Positions 16,543-24,649 of a DNA stretch of 64,000 nt are shown here, in pieces. The DNA is from Ferrimonas sp048263965 (GTDB lineage: Bacteria; Pseudomonadota; Gammaproteobacteria; Enterobacterales; Shewanellaceae): positions 216,881 to 280,880 of the forward strand of contig NZ_JBLXDO010000003.1 in NCBI RefSeq assembly GCF_048263965.1, in the 5' to 3' direction. Position 1 is the stretch's first letter; every line of letters begins with the position of its first letter. Below the pieces are notes generated by a model that was given only the letters and a program-made list of their open reading frames with translations, had not been told where the DNA came from and searched no databases. The position numbers and the translations under genes are program-made.

Positions 16543-17861
16543 GTCAAAATGGATTTCAGATCCTGCTGCTGGAAGATGACCCCACCCAGCGAGAACTGCT
16601 GGCGAAGATGATGACCGAGGCGGGCCACCGGGTGGACGCGGTGGCCGACGCCGACTCGGCCCTCAAACGCCTGGACAAACACCCCTGGCAGATCCTGTTC
16701 AGTGACTGGAAGCTGGCTCACGGCGACGCCAGCGAGGTGATTCGCCGCGCCCGGGCCCAGAGCCCGACCCTGGGGATCATCGTCGCCACCGCCTACGGCT
16801 CCATCGACCACGCGGTGGAAGCGATGAAGATGGGTGCCGACGACTACCTGCCCAAGCCCTTCCAGAAGCAGACCATGCTGCTGGCCATCGACAAGGCCGC
16901 CCGCTCCCATCAGTTGAAGGAGGACAACCGGCGCCTGACCGACCGTGTGCAGCAGCAGGGCGCCCTGATCGACATGGTGGGATCCAGCCCCGCCATGCGC
17001 ACCCTGTTCGATCGGGTCGAGCGGATCAGCGGCATCAATACTACGGTGCTGATTCAAGGGGAGAGCGGGACCGGCAAGGAGCTGGTGGCCCAGCGCATCC
17101 ACCGCCTCTCAGGCCGGGACGGTCCGTTCATTGCCCTCAACTGCGGCGCCATCCCCGACTCCCTGGCGGAGTCCGAGCTGTTCGGCCATGAAAAAGGCGC
17201 CTTCACCGGCGCTCACAGCGCCCGGGCCGGTAAGCTGGAGGCCGCCCAGGGGGGCACCCTGTTCCTGGATGAGATTGGCGAACTGCCGCTGAATCTGCAG
17301 ACCCGGCTGCTGCGGGTCCTGCAGGAGGGCAAGGTGACCCGCATCGGCAGTCACAAGGAGATCGACCTGGATATCCGGGTGGTGGCGGCCACCAACCGGG
17401 AGCTGCTGCAGGAGGTGGAGGCGGGCAACTTTCGCCAGGACCTCTACTACCGTCTCAATGTAATTCCTGTGTCCACCCCGCCCCTGAAACAGCGCAGCGA
17501 GGACATCCCGGCCCTGGCAGAGCATTTCCTGCGTCACTTCAGCCAGAAGTACCAGTTATCCCCCCCCAGGCTCGGGGTCGCCGAAATGAACGCCCTGCGC
17601 AGCCATGGCTGGCCCGGCAATGTGCGGGAGCTGTCCAACTGCATGGAGCGGTTTGTGCTGCTGCAGGAACTGGATCTTCAGCCCATCCGCTGTCAGGGCA
17701 AGATCACCCTGCCGGACGCTGGCCTGAACTGGGAGCAGGTAGAGAAGGAGTATCTGCAGGCGGCCCTGGAGCGAACCGGAGGCAATCGCACCGAAGCGGC
17801 CAAACTGCTGGGGCTCGGTTACAAGGCGTTCCTCTACCGCTCAGAGAAGCACGGGCTGTAA
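16539..17861 (+). CDS. sigma-54-dependent response regulator (NtrC family)
   Basis: The 440-residue regulator has a receiver domain with phospho-acceptor Asp56, a central AAA+ domain with Walker A GESGTGK at 174-180 and the sigma-54 contact loop GAFTGA at 220-225, and a C-terminal Fis-type helix (GGNRTEAAKLLGLGYKAFLY). It should activate sigma-54 promoters when phosphorylated by the kinase encoded just upstream. The likely local target is the divergent periplasmic gene, whose promoter region carries a -24/-12-like element and palindromes. Domain order and length are typical of ZraR/AtoC-type proteins. Confidence 0.93.
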   Translation: MSQNGFQILLLEDDPTQRELLAKMMTEAGHRVDAVADADSALKRLDKHPWQILFSDWKLAHGDASEVIRRARAQSPTLGIIVATAYGSIDHAVEAMKMGADDYLPKPFQKQTMLLAIDKAARSHQLKEDNRRLTDRVQQQGALIDMVGSSPAMRTLFDRVERISGINTTVLIQGESGTGKELVAQRIHRLSGRDGPFIALNCGAIPDSLAESELFGHEKGAFTGAHSARAGKLEAAQGGTLFLDEIGELPLNLQTRLLRVLQEGKVTRIGSHKEIDLDIRVVAATNRELLQEVEAGNFRQDLYYRLNVIPVSTPPLKQRSEDIPALAEHFLRHFSQKYQLSPPRLGVAEMNALRSHGWPGNVRELSNCMERFVLLQELDLQPIRCQGKITLPDAGLNWEQVEKEYLQAALERTGGNRTEAAKLLGLGYKAFLYRSEKHGL

Positions 17862-17871
17862 GGGGCTGGAC

Positions 17872-18114
17872 TCACAACCCCTTGTGAGAAAAGAGCATCG
17901 CCTGGTCGGCGGCGAACCCCACCTTGATCTGGGTGTCGTCGCTGCCCCAGGTGCAGGTTTCGGTGCCCAGGGAACCACTGCAGCTGTCCGCCCTGCCCAG
18001 TACCCCCTCCACCTCGGCGCGGGACATCCCCAGCTCGAGTTTGTCGTAGTTCTCCTGATTCACCTTGCTGCACCCTGCCAGTAGTAGCAGCGCCGCCCAC
18101 AGCAATCGCTTCAT
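17872..18114 (-). CDS. small SmpA/OmlA-like lipoprotein (DUF3862)
   Basis: An 80-residue lipoprotein: MKRLLWAALLLLAGC gives a signal peptide and lipobox, and the mature part (NYDKLELGMSRAEVEGVLG) follows the BamE/SmpA-like pattern of the DUF3862 family. Two further cysteines (SCSGS, ETCTW) could form a disulfide. ATG 18114 has GGAGAG just upstream. It is convergent with the response regulator, ten bases apart, and shows no operon partner. The function is unknown. Confidence 0.78.
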   Translation of the reverse strand: MKRLLWAALLLLAGCSKVNQENYDKLELGMSRAEVEGVLGRADSCSGSLGTETCTWGSDDTQIKVGFAADQAMLFSHKGL

Positions 18115-18318
18115 CGCTCTCTCCTCGAACCAGTTGTTACAGAAAGTAAACCAGAAGTTAAGGCGCGATTTCAAATCGGGTTCTGACTGACGAATCACCT
18201 TTTAAGCCACACTGATCGTGATGGAGTTCAACTATTTTGAAGTGAGTTTTATATAACCTGTGCCGACTAGCCGATAGAGCTTACACAAACCTAATAAAAA
18301 CTCTTTACAGGGGAACGC

Positions 18319-20328
18319 ATGGACTTCCGCAACTGGACCCTAGGCCGCCAGATAGGCGTATCCGCGCTGCTTCTTAGCATCCTGACCTACACCATCACCG
18401 GTTTCTTCGGTTACCGTGTAGCCGCCGACAGCCTCACAGAAACCCTCCAGGAGTCCGAATCGGTCATGGCCGATACCCTGGCAGACACCCTGGACCTTCA
18501 GTATCAATTGTTAATCAAGCAGGTGCGCACCAACGCCGAGCTGTTTAACAAGATGTTCTCCAGCGACTTCTCCCTGATCGAGAAACGCATCAACATCGCC
18601 GGCGCAAACGCCCCCGGACTGAAGAACGGTCGCCGCCTGCTGAACAGCGCCGTAGCCCAGGTAGACAGGTTCGCCAACATGACCGGTGGCACCGCCACAG
18701 TGTTCGTGAAGGATGGCGATGACTTCACCCGCATCTCCTCCTCCCTGCGTAAAGAGAACGGTGACCGGGCTACCGGCACCCAGCTGGGACAGAGTCACCC
18801 TGCCTACCCCATCATCATGGCGGGTCAGACCTACGAAGGATATGCCAACCTGTTTGGCAAACGCTACATCACCAGCTACCGTCCCATCAAGGACAAGCAG
18901 AACCAGGTGATTGGCATCCTCTACATCGGTCAGGATGTCAGCGAAATGATGCAGGAGATGGGCAAGGCCCTGGCCAACATCCAGCTCGGTGAAACCGGCT
19001 ACGTCTCCCTGCTGCGCTATGAAGATGGGGTCTTCCTCTACCACCCACAGCTGACCGGCAGCAAAGCGAGCAGCTTCAGCGACGACGGTGGTCAGGCTAT
19101 CTACCAGGACGCCCTGTCTGATCGGGTCAAACACCAATTTGAGTTCATGCAAGATGGCAAGTTGTGGGTCGCCATGACCCAACCCGTGCCCGCCGCAGGC
19201 TGGATGGTCGCCATGCAGGTACCGGAAGAGGAGCTGAGTCATGCACTCAAACCTCTGGCCCGCACCAATATCGGCCTCTCCATCCTGGGGATCCTGGTGA
19301 TCACCGTTTTGCTTTGGGTGATGCTCAACCGCCGCCTCAAGCCTCTCACCGCCCTGTGCACCCAGGTGGAAGCCATTGGCCACGGCGACCTGACCGCCCA
19401 ACTGACCACCTCAGGGGGCAACAGCCAGAACGAGGTGCACCGCATCACCGACAGCGTCGCCGAGATGACCCACAGCCTCAAGGAGCTGATCGCCACCCTG
19501 CAGGGATCCACCTCCCAGCTTGAACAGGCTGCAGGAGAGATGCAGACCGTCGCCCAGGTCAATGGCAGCGGCGCCGCCCAGATGATGCAGCAGACCGACC
19601 AGATCGCCGCCGCCGTCGAGGAGCTCACCACCTCGGTTCAGGAGGTGGCCCAGCACGCCACCGGTTCCGCCGAGCAGGCGGAAGCGGTGGACACCGCCGC
19701 CAAGGACGGGGATCGTCAGGTCGACGACGTGATTGACCAGATGCGTGCCCTGGGCGATGCCCTGGAGAACGGCAACCAGGCGATTCACCGGGTAGAAGAG
19801 GGCAGCCATGCCATCACCCGGGTGATCCAGGTGATCAATGAGATCGCCGAGCAGACCAACCTGCTGGCCCTCAACGCGGCCATCGAAGCCGCCCGGGCAG
19901 GAGAGCAGGGCCGCGGCTTCGCCGTGGTGGCCGACGAGGTTCGCACCCTGGCTCAGCGTACCCAGAACTCCATCAGCGAGATCACCGGCACCATTGAGCA
20001 GTTGCAGCAGCGCACCCAGGAGGCGGTCACTCAGATGCAGGAGAGCAAGAAGCTGGGCGTAGCCTCCTCCGAGCTGAGCGTTCAGGCCGGCGACGCCCTG
20101 ACCGACATCTCTCACAGCGTGACCGACCTGTCCCAGAACGCCACCTCCATCGCCACGGCCACCGAGCAGCAGGGTTCTGTTGCCTCGGAGATTGCCCGCA
20201 ACATCAGCGGCATCACCGAACTGGCCCGGGAATCTGAACAGACCGCGGGCCAGACAGTGGATGCCGCCGAGCAGCTGACGGCCTTGGCAGGGGACATCCG
20301 CGGCCACCTGGCCCACTTCAAGTCTTAA
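18319..20328 (+). CDS. methyl-accepting chemotaxis protein with Cache sensor domain
   Basis: A 669-residue chemoreceptor with a first membrane helix at about 12-34, a periplasmic Cache-type sensor (to about 310; TGGTATVFVKDGDDFTRISS and RYITSYRPIKD are typical of Cache_3-Cache_2), a second helix at about 316-335, HAMP, and a cytoplasmic signalling hairpin whose tip is intact (EIAEQTNLLALNAAIEAARA). It lacks the C-terminal NWETF-type pentapeptide that tethers CheR. It stands alone, followed by a strong terminator. The ligand is unknown; related Cache domains often bind small organic acids. Confidence 0.92.
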   Translation: MDFRNWTLGRQIGVSALLLSILTYTITGFFGYRVAADSLTETLQESESVMADTLADTLDLQYQLLIKQVRTNAELFNKMFSSDFSLIEKRINIAGANAPGLKNGRRLLNSAVAQVDRFANMTGGTATVFVKDGDDFTRISSSLRKENGDRATGTQLGQSHPAYPIIMAGQTYEGYANLFGKRYITSYRPIKDKQNQVIGILYIGQDVSEMMQEMGKALANIQLGETGYVSLLRYEDGVFLYHPQLTGSKASSFSDDGGQAIYQDALSDRVKHQFEFMQDGKLWVAMTQPVPAAGWMVAMQVPEEELSHALKPLARTNIGLSILGILVITVLLWVMLNRRLKPLTALCTQVEAIGHGDLTAQLTTSGGNSQNEVHRITDSVAEMTHSLKELIATLQGSTSQLEQAAGEMQTVAQVNGSGAAQMMQQTDQIAAAVEELTTSVQEVAQHATGSAEQAEAVDTAAKDGDRQVDDVIDQMRALGDALENGNQAIHRVEEGSHAITRVIQVINEIAEQTNLLALNAAIEAARAGEQGRGFAVVADEVRTLAQRTQNSISEITGTIEQLQQRTQEAVTQMQESKKLGVASSELSVQAGDALTDISHSVTDLSQNATSIATATEQQGSVASEIARNISGITELARESEQTAGQTVDAAEQLTALAGDIRGHLAHFKS

Positions 20329-20344
20329 GGAACCAGCCAAGCAG

Positions 20345-20370
20345 AAAGGGCGCTATGGGCGCCCTTTTCT
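20345..20370 (+). terminator. intrinsic terminator after the chemoreceptor gene
   Basis: AAAGGGCGC and GCGCCCTTT pair perfectly over 9 bp with a 5-nt loop, followed by T-rich sequence, 17 bases after the stop codon. Confidence 0.85.
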
Positions 20371-20604
20371 TATGCCTGCGCCCTGCGAACCGGCGCCTAA
20401 GTTTACCGCCCAACTGAGGGGCACCCTACTCAGTCACCACACAGCTCTCCCCTCTGACACCAACCGCCCCTCACAGGCTCTCCCTCTCCGCCCCTGAACC
20501 CCAGAGCCGGTAACCCTACCCTTTCCTCAGGGGTAAGCCGGCAGTGCCTCTCCCTGCTCGCAGGGGGCCATTGGCCCTGACCGCAGTACTCAACGGTGAC
20601 CATA
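20371..20604. other. spacer between chemoreceptor and cyd terminator regions
   Basis: A C-rich stretch between two transcription units that end here. I see no gene, promoter or repeat that I can support. Confidence 0.5.
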
Positions 20605-20632
20605 AAAAAAGAGGCGCTGTTGCGCCTCTTTT
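20605..20632 (-). terminator. terminator of the cydABX operon
   Basis: AAAAGAGGCGC and GCGCCTCTTTT form an 11-bp stem with a TGTT loop. On the minus strand a run of seven T follows. It lies 35 bases after the cydX stop codon. Confidence 0.88.
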
Positions 20633-20667
20633 CTCAATGGACTTCCCAAGGGAAGCCGGAAGCAAGC

Positions 20668-20787
20668 TTACTTCTGCTCGCGTTCGGCCTTGGCGGCCAT
20701 CTCTTCAGAGTGCTCGTACCACAGGGCATTGATGATGCCGAATGCACAGGCCAGCAGCACTCCGAGAATCCAGGTGAAATACCACAT
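20668..20787 (-). CDS. cydX: cytochrome bd oxidase small subunit CydX
   Basis: This 39-codon gene encodes a single-membrane-helix peptide beginning MWYFTWILGVLLA and continuing INALWYEHSEE, which are the hallmarks of CydX (YbgT). CydX stabilises the haem sites of cytochrome bd-I. It starts 12 bases after the cydB stop codon with a GGAGCC ribosome binding site, and ends just before the operon terminator. The charged C-terminal tail (KAEREQK) is of normal length. Confidence 0.93.
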   Translation of the reverse strand: MWYFTWILGVLLACAFGIINALWYEHSEEMAAKAEREQK

Positions 20788-20799
20788 ATTGTCGGCTCC

Positions 20800-21939
20800 T
20801 TAGTACAGAGAGTGCTTGTTGTTCTCGATGAATTCGCTGTTCAGGCGACCAAACATCTTGATGTAACTCCAGGTGGTGTAACCCAGAATCAGCGGCACAA
20901 AGATGCAGGCCACGGCAAACATGATGGTCAGGGTCATCTCAGAACTGGTGGCATCCCACATGGTCAGTGAGTGGCTCGGGTTCAGAGAAGACGGCATCAC
21001 GAACGGGAACAGGGAAACCGCCGCGGTGGCAATGATCGCCACCTGGTTCAGTGAACTGGTCACGAAAGCCAGGCCATTGCGGTTTGCCATGGTCATCACT
21101 GCGGTTGCCAGGGGCATCAGCACCGCCAGCAGGGGCAGAACATAGAGCACAGGCATGGCGTTGTAGTTGTTGAACCAGGCGCCAGACGCAATCTCAACGG
21201 TCTTCAACGTTGGGTTGGAGGGACCATTGTGATCCAGGGCGGAGGTCACCACGAAACCATCGATACCTGTGTACAGCCAGGCACCGGCCACCACGAACAG
21301 GGCCGCGCACAGCACACCGACCCACTGAGTGATCTTGCGTACACGCTGGTACAGTTCGGCATCGGTCTTCATGCCCAGCCAGGTACAACCCTGCAGGATG
21401 AAGGCGGTCACACACAGCAGGCCAACCACCAGGGCGAAGGGGTTGAGCAGGCCGAAGAAGCTGCCACGGTAGAACACGCGCAGGTACTCGTCGTATTCGA
21501 AGGGCACACCCTGCAGCAGGTTTCCGAAGGCGACACCGATGATCAGCGGCGGCACCACACCACCGATGAACAGACACCAGTCCCAGGTGTTGCGCCAGCG
21601 GGGATCTTCAATCTTAGAGCGGTAGTCAAAACCGATAGGACGGAAGAACAGGGCGAACAGCACCAGCACCATGGCGATGTAGAAGCCGGAGAAGGCTGCC
21701 GCATACACCAGGGGCCAGGCGGCGAACAGGGCACCGCCGGCGGTCAGCAGCCATACCTGGTTGCCGTCCCAGTGCGGAGCGATGGAGTTGATCATCACCC
21801 GGCGTTCGTTGTCGTTCTTGCCCACGAAGGGCAGCAGGGCACCGACACCCATGTCAAAACCATCGGTGACCGCGAAACCGATCATCAGCACGACGACCAG
21901 CAGCCACCAGATAGCGCGTAGAGTTTCGTAATCAAGCAT
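20800..21939 (-). CDS. cydB: cytochrome bd ubiquinol oxidase subunit II
   Basis: A 379-residue integral membrane protein with the family N-terminus (MLDYETLRAIWWLLVVVLMI) and the conserved GFDMGVG and IAPHWDGNQVWL segments. It is the structural partner of CydA in the bd-I quinol oxidase, which reduces oxygen with high affinity and contributes to respiration at low oxygen. Its start overlaps the cydA coding end by 8 bases, so the two are translated together. No cydC, cydD or ybgE gene is near. Confidence 0.96.
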   Translation of the reverse strand: MLDYETLRAIWWLLVVVLMIGFAVTDGFDMGVGALLPFVGKNDNERRVMINSIAPHWDGNQVWLLTAGGALFAAWPLVYAAAFSGFYIAMVLVLFALFFRPIGFDYRSKIEDPRWRNTWDWCLFIGGVVPPLIIGVAFGNLLQGVPFEYDEYLRVFYRGSFFGLLNPFALVVGLLCVTAFILQGCTWLGMKTDAELYQRVRKITQWVGVLCAALFVVAGAWLYTGIDGFVVTSALDHNGPSNPTLKTVEIASGAWFNNYNAMPVLYVLPLLAVLMPLATAVMTMANRNGLAFVTSSLNQVAIIATAAVSLFPFVMPSSLNPSHSLTMWDATSSEMTLTIMFAVACIFVPLILGYTTWSYIKMFGRLNSEFIENNKHSLY

Positions 21940-23572
21940 GGCTAGCAGCCTCCTTGGCTTCTTCGCGGGCCTTGCGGGCCTTGGACAGTTTCGCCAGCAG
22001 ACGGGCGTCTTCGGCAGCGTTTTCAGCAGACTCGAAGTGGTAGCGGCCAGTCTTCATGCTGCTTGGACCCAGTCGGGCGAAGCGGAACATCAGGAACATC
22101 TCCACCACCAGGGCCACGGTGTAGAAACCGCAGATGGCGACAATGGAGAAGATCAGGTCGCCGGAACTCAGGCTGGAGGTGGACATGGCGGTAGGCAGAA
22201 TCTCCGCGATGGTCCAGGGCTGACGGCCATACTCGGCCACAAACCAACCACACTGAATGGCGATCCAGGGGAAAGGCAGGATGAAGATCGCCGCCTTCAG
22301 CAGCCAGGGCTTGTCCATCACCTGCTGCTTGGCACTCTGAAGGAAGGAGAGACCGATCACGATCAGCATCACCATGCCCAGGCCCACCATCACGCGGAAG
22401 GTCCAGAACAGCGGGCCAACATTGGGGATGGAGTCCTCAACCGCCGCCTTAATCTGTGCCTCACTGGCCTGATCCACATCTTCCAGATAACGCTTCAGCA
22501 GGAAGCCGTAACCCAGGTCCACCTTGCGCTCCTGGAACTCGGCAACCTCGGCTTCGGTGGCAGAGCCATCACGAACCTTCTGCAGCAGGGTGTAGGCCAC
22601 CATGCCGTTACGGATGCGGGCTTCATGCTCAACCTTGATGTCCTTGATGCCCATCACCTGCTCGTCCAGGGAGCGGGTGGCGATGATGCCCATGACGTAG
22701 GGGATCTTGACCGCGAAGTTGGTTTCCATGTTTTCACTGTCAGGAATACCGAAGGCGGTGAAGGAGGCGGGAGCCGGATGGGTATCCCATTCCGCTTCCA
22801 CGGCGGCCAGCTTCACCTTCTGCACGTCACCCATCTCGTAGCCGGACTCGTCACCCAGGACGATAACGGACAGGATAGAGGCCATACCGAAGGCGGAGGC
22901 GATGTAGAAAGAGCGCTTGGCAAAGGCGATGTCTCGGCCCTTCAGCAGGTAGTAGGCACTGATGGCCAACACGAAGACAGAGCCGGTCACGTAGCCGGAG
23001 GCAACGGTGTGGACAAACTTAACCTGAGCAACCGGATTGAACAGGACGTCTGCGAAGCTGGCCATCTCCATACGCATGGTGACGTAGTTGAACTCGGCAC
23101 CCACCGGGTGCTGCATCCAGCCGTTGGCCACCAGAATCCACAGGGCGGACATGTTGGAGCCCAGGGCCACCAGCCAGGTCACCGCCAGGTGCTGACGCTT
23201 GGACAGACGATCCCAGCCGAAGAAGAACAGGCCAATCAGAGTCGATTCAAGGAAGAAAGCCATCAGGGCTTCGATGGCCAATGGGGCCCCGAAGATGTCC
23301 CCGACGTAATGGGAGTAGTAGGCCCAGTTGGTTCCGAACTGGAACTCCATGGTGATACCAGTGGTAACACCCAGGGCGAAGTTAATGGCAAAGAGTTTAC
23401 CCCAGAACTTGGTCATGTCCTTGTAAACCTGCTTATCGGTCATCACATAGAGTGACTCCATGATCGCAAGCAGGAAAGCCATGCCCAGGGTGAGGGGTAC
23501 AAACAGGAAGTGATACATCGCGGTGAGTGCAAACTGCAATCGCGATAGATCGACTACTTCATCGACAATCAT
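21932..23572 (-). CDS. cydA: cytochrome bd ubiquinol oxidase subunit I
   Basis: A 546-residue catalytic subunit with the haem b595 ligand at His21 (AMYHFLFVPLTLG), the b558 ligand His188 (VKFVHTVASGY), and the conserved GRQPWTI segment in the C-terminal half. The periplasmic Q-loop region (roughly residues 250-390) is long, as in the E. coli-type subfamily. Electrons from quinol reduce oxygen to water without proton pumping. It is first in a cydABX operon. The 5' leader is unusually long and rich in inverted repeats, described separately. Confidence 0.96.
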   Translation of the reverse strand: MIVDEVVDLSRLQFALTAMYHFLFVPLTLGMAFLLAIMESLYVMTDKQVYKDMTKFWGKLFAINFALGVTTGITMEFQFGTNWAYYSHYVGDIFGAPLAIEALMAFFLESTLIGLFFFGWDRLSKRQHLAVTWLVALGSNMSALWILVANGWMQHPVGAEFNYVTMRMEMASFADVLFNPVAQVKFVHTVASGYVTGSVFVLAISAYYLLKGRDIAFAKRSFYIASAFGMASILSVIVLGDESGYEMGDVQKVKLAAVEAEWDTHPAPASFTAFGIPDSENMETNFAVKIPYVMGIIATRSLDEQVMGIKDIKVEHEARIRNGMVAYTLLQKVRDGSATEAEVAEFQERKVDLGYGFLLKRYLEDVDQASEAQIKAAVEDSIPNVGPLFWTFRVMVGLGMVMLIVIGLSFLQSAKQQVMDKPWLLKAAIFILPFPWIAIQCGWFVAEYGRQPWTIAEILPTAMSTSSLSSGDLIFSIVAICGFYTVALVVEMFLMFRFARLGPSSMKTGRYHFESAENAAEDARLLAKLSKARKAREEAKEAASHA

Positions 23573-23652
23573 TGGTGTCTCCTTACGCCCGCCGTGCCGC
23601 CATTGCTGGCAACGTGATTCAGGAAAAAATTATTGGGAGCAATACAACAAAT

Positions 23653-23852
23653 AAAGTGTTGAGTTCGGCTTACCCTGGGGACACGGCTGCCCAGGGACAT
23701 TGTGGGCCTCCCGCAACAGGCGCTTACTCTCATTCGCCCCTGCTGGTTCGTCGGCCGCTCCGGCTCCGCCGGACACTCACAACATTTCGTTAACTCAACA
23801 CTTTCGATTAGCGAACCTCTCTTTGTTCCCCCGCACCGGAGAACAAAGAGAG
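23653..23852 (-). ncRNA. candidate structured 5' leader of cydABX
   Basis: Reading the minus strand from a predicted start near 23869, the leader first forms a 12-bp perfect hairpin (GAACAAAGAGAG at 23841-23852 pairs with CTCTCTTTGTTC at 23817-23828). It then forms a closed domain whose outer 13-bp stem is perfect (AACTCAACACTTT at 23792-23804 with AAAGTGTTGAGTT at 23653-23665). Inside the domain are two local hairpins: TCCGGC/GCCGGA at 23759-23773 and CCCTGGG/CCCAGGG at 23673-23696. The structure ends 80 bases before the cydA start codon. No known riboswitch family is recognised. The fold is read by eye, without covariation data. Confidence 0.45.
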
Positions 23853-23875
23853 ATTGCGCTGCTATTTCCGCTAAT

Positions 23876-23905
23876 TTTATATCATTCCCCCTGCGGCACC
23901 CTCAA
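23876..23905 (-). promoter_or_regulatory. cydA: predicted sigma-70 promoter of cydABX
   Basis: On the minus strand TTGAGG (23900-23905) and TATAAA (23876-23881) are 18 bp apart. Transcription would start near 23869, giving a ~297-nt leader that begins just before the first perfect hairpin. Confidence 0.45.
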
Positions 23906-23950
23906 TCCCTGCCAGAATCTCCTGATCACTTTTGAGAGGTGACTCACAAA

Positions 23951-23995
23951 TATTAAGACTTAATAAAAAATCCTTGCAGAACAGTTAAATGTTAA
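23951..23995. promoter_or_regulatory. palindrome and ArcA-like repeats upstream of the cyd promoter
   Basis: TATTAAG-A-CTTAATA (23951-23965) is a perfect 15-bp palindrome. Two GTTAA elements follow at 23984-23988 and 23991-23995, resembling ArcA half-sites although their 7-bp spacing is shorter than the usual 11. Both lie 45-90 bp upstream of the predicted -35 element. Confidence 0.35.
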
Positions 23996-24223
23996 GAACT
24001 TTGAGCTGATTTATATTCAGCTTTAACCTCCCTCGATTTATTGGCTAACACGGTTCGAGGGTTTGATAATATTTGTATTGCAACAACTGTAAAAGTGAAA
24101 ACTTTTCAATTGTTAAAACTCATACCATTCAATGCACGGGGGGGCATTACGCCCCAAAGACAGCCTGAACAAAGCCTGAATAGTAAATTAGAAAAACTAA
24201 TGTGAATAAAGAGTTTTTCTCGT

Positions 24224-24253
24224 TTGTCGAATATTCAAATTCCAGTCTAATAT
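24224..24253 (+). promoter_or_regulatory. possible promoter of the short 24.3 kb transcription unit
   Basis: TTGTCG (24224-24229) and TAATAT (24248-24253) are separated by 18 bp in an AT-rich region. A transcript from about 24260 would cover the small ORFs and end at the terminator at 24487-24515, about 250 nt in all. Confidence 0.35.
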
Positions 24254-24338
24254 ATCCACGAAAACGGCATTCCAAATATCGGAAATATGGCGTTTTAAAT
24301 ATGAAATTGTCCCAACTCCCAGTTTTTCGGAGGTACTC

Positions 24339-24416
24339 ATGAGTCTGTTTCTGAAGCGCATGTCCAAGCTCTACCAACGTAGCTTCGTTGAGCTTTATCA
24401 ACTTCGGGTCATGTGA
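24339..24416 (+). CDS. candidate small ORF, 25 codons
   Basis: An ATG preceded by CGGAGG with five bases between opens a 25-codon frame beginning MSLFLKRMSKLYQRSF, basic and amphipathic. The stop codon overlaps a GTG that opens a second small frame (GTGA overlap). The unit has its own strong intrinsic terminator and no neighbour in the same direction. I do not recognise a family. It could be a small protein, the coding part of a dual-function small RNA, or a chance ORF in a non-coding RNA. Confidence 0.4.
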   Translation: MSLFLKRMSKLYQRSFVELYQLRVM

Positions 24417-24475
24417 ACACCCTGGCCGCTGTCTCGGCGGTGGCCCAAGCGTCACCCTTCTTTGCATTAGCTTGA
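24413..24475 (+). CDS. candidate small ORF, 20 codons, overlapping the previous one
   Basis: A GTG start overlaps the stop of the 25-codon ORF by four bases, the usual sign of translational coupling, and opens a 20-codon hydrophobic frame (NTLAAVSAVAQASPFFALA after the initiator). The two frames differ by one base, so a frameshift that once split, or is programmed to join, a single ~45-residue protein is another reading. No independent ribosome binding site is clear. Confidence 0.3.
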   Translation: MNTLAAVSAVAQASPFFALA

Positions 24476-24486
24476 TTGCATAGTTT

Positions 24487-24515
24487 GGCCGCCCTCCCAG
24501 GGCGGCCCTTTTTTT
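24487..24515 (+). terminator. intrinsic terminator of the short 24.3 kb unit
   Basis: GGCCGCCCT and AGGGCGGCC form a perfect 9-bp stem with a CCC loop, followed by CTTTTTTT. On the minus strand no T-run follows, so it serves plus-strand transcription. Confidence 0.88.
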
Positions 24516-24603
24516 ATCCGGACCCCGGCTACCCCAGAGTGACCCTCTGCTTACGCCCCCTCCTTGATCCCAGACAACAAAGCCAGGTAAGCCGATTCAG
24601 CCC

Positions 24604-24632
24604 ATAAAAAAGCCCGGCACAAAGCCGGGCTT
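24604..24632 (-). terminator. intrinsic terminator of purL
   Basis: AAGCCCGGC and GCCGGGCTT pair over 9 bp with a 5-nt loop; on the minus strand TTTTTT follows. It lies 18 bases past the purL stop codon. Confidence 0.88.
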
Positions 24633-24649
24633 GGTCGCGTCAATGGCGG

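Noticed and set aside
17871..17888. CTCACAA-CCCC-TTGTGAG hairpin between the response regulator and the lipoprotein gene
   Set aside because: A clean stem, but it overlaps the lipoprotein stop codon and no T-run follows on either strand, so I do not call a terminator.
18243..18277. Possible FliA (sigma-28) promoter before the chemoreceptor gene
   Set aside because: GCCGACTA and GCCGATAG resemble the -10 element, but neither has a good -35 element at the right spacing.
24147..24467. 106-codon minus-strand frame in the cydA-purL gap
   Set aside because: No plausible start signal and no family; the terminator and small ORFs point to plus-strand transcription here.
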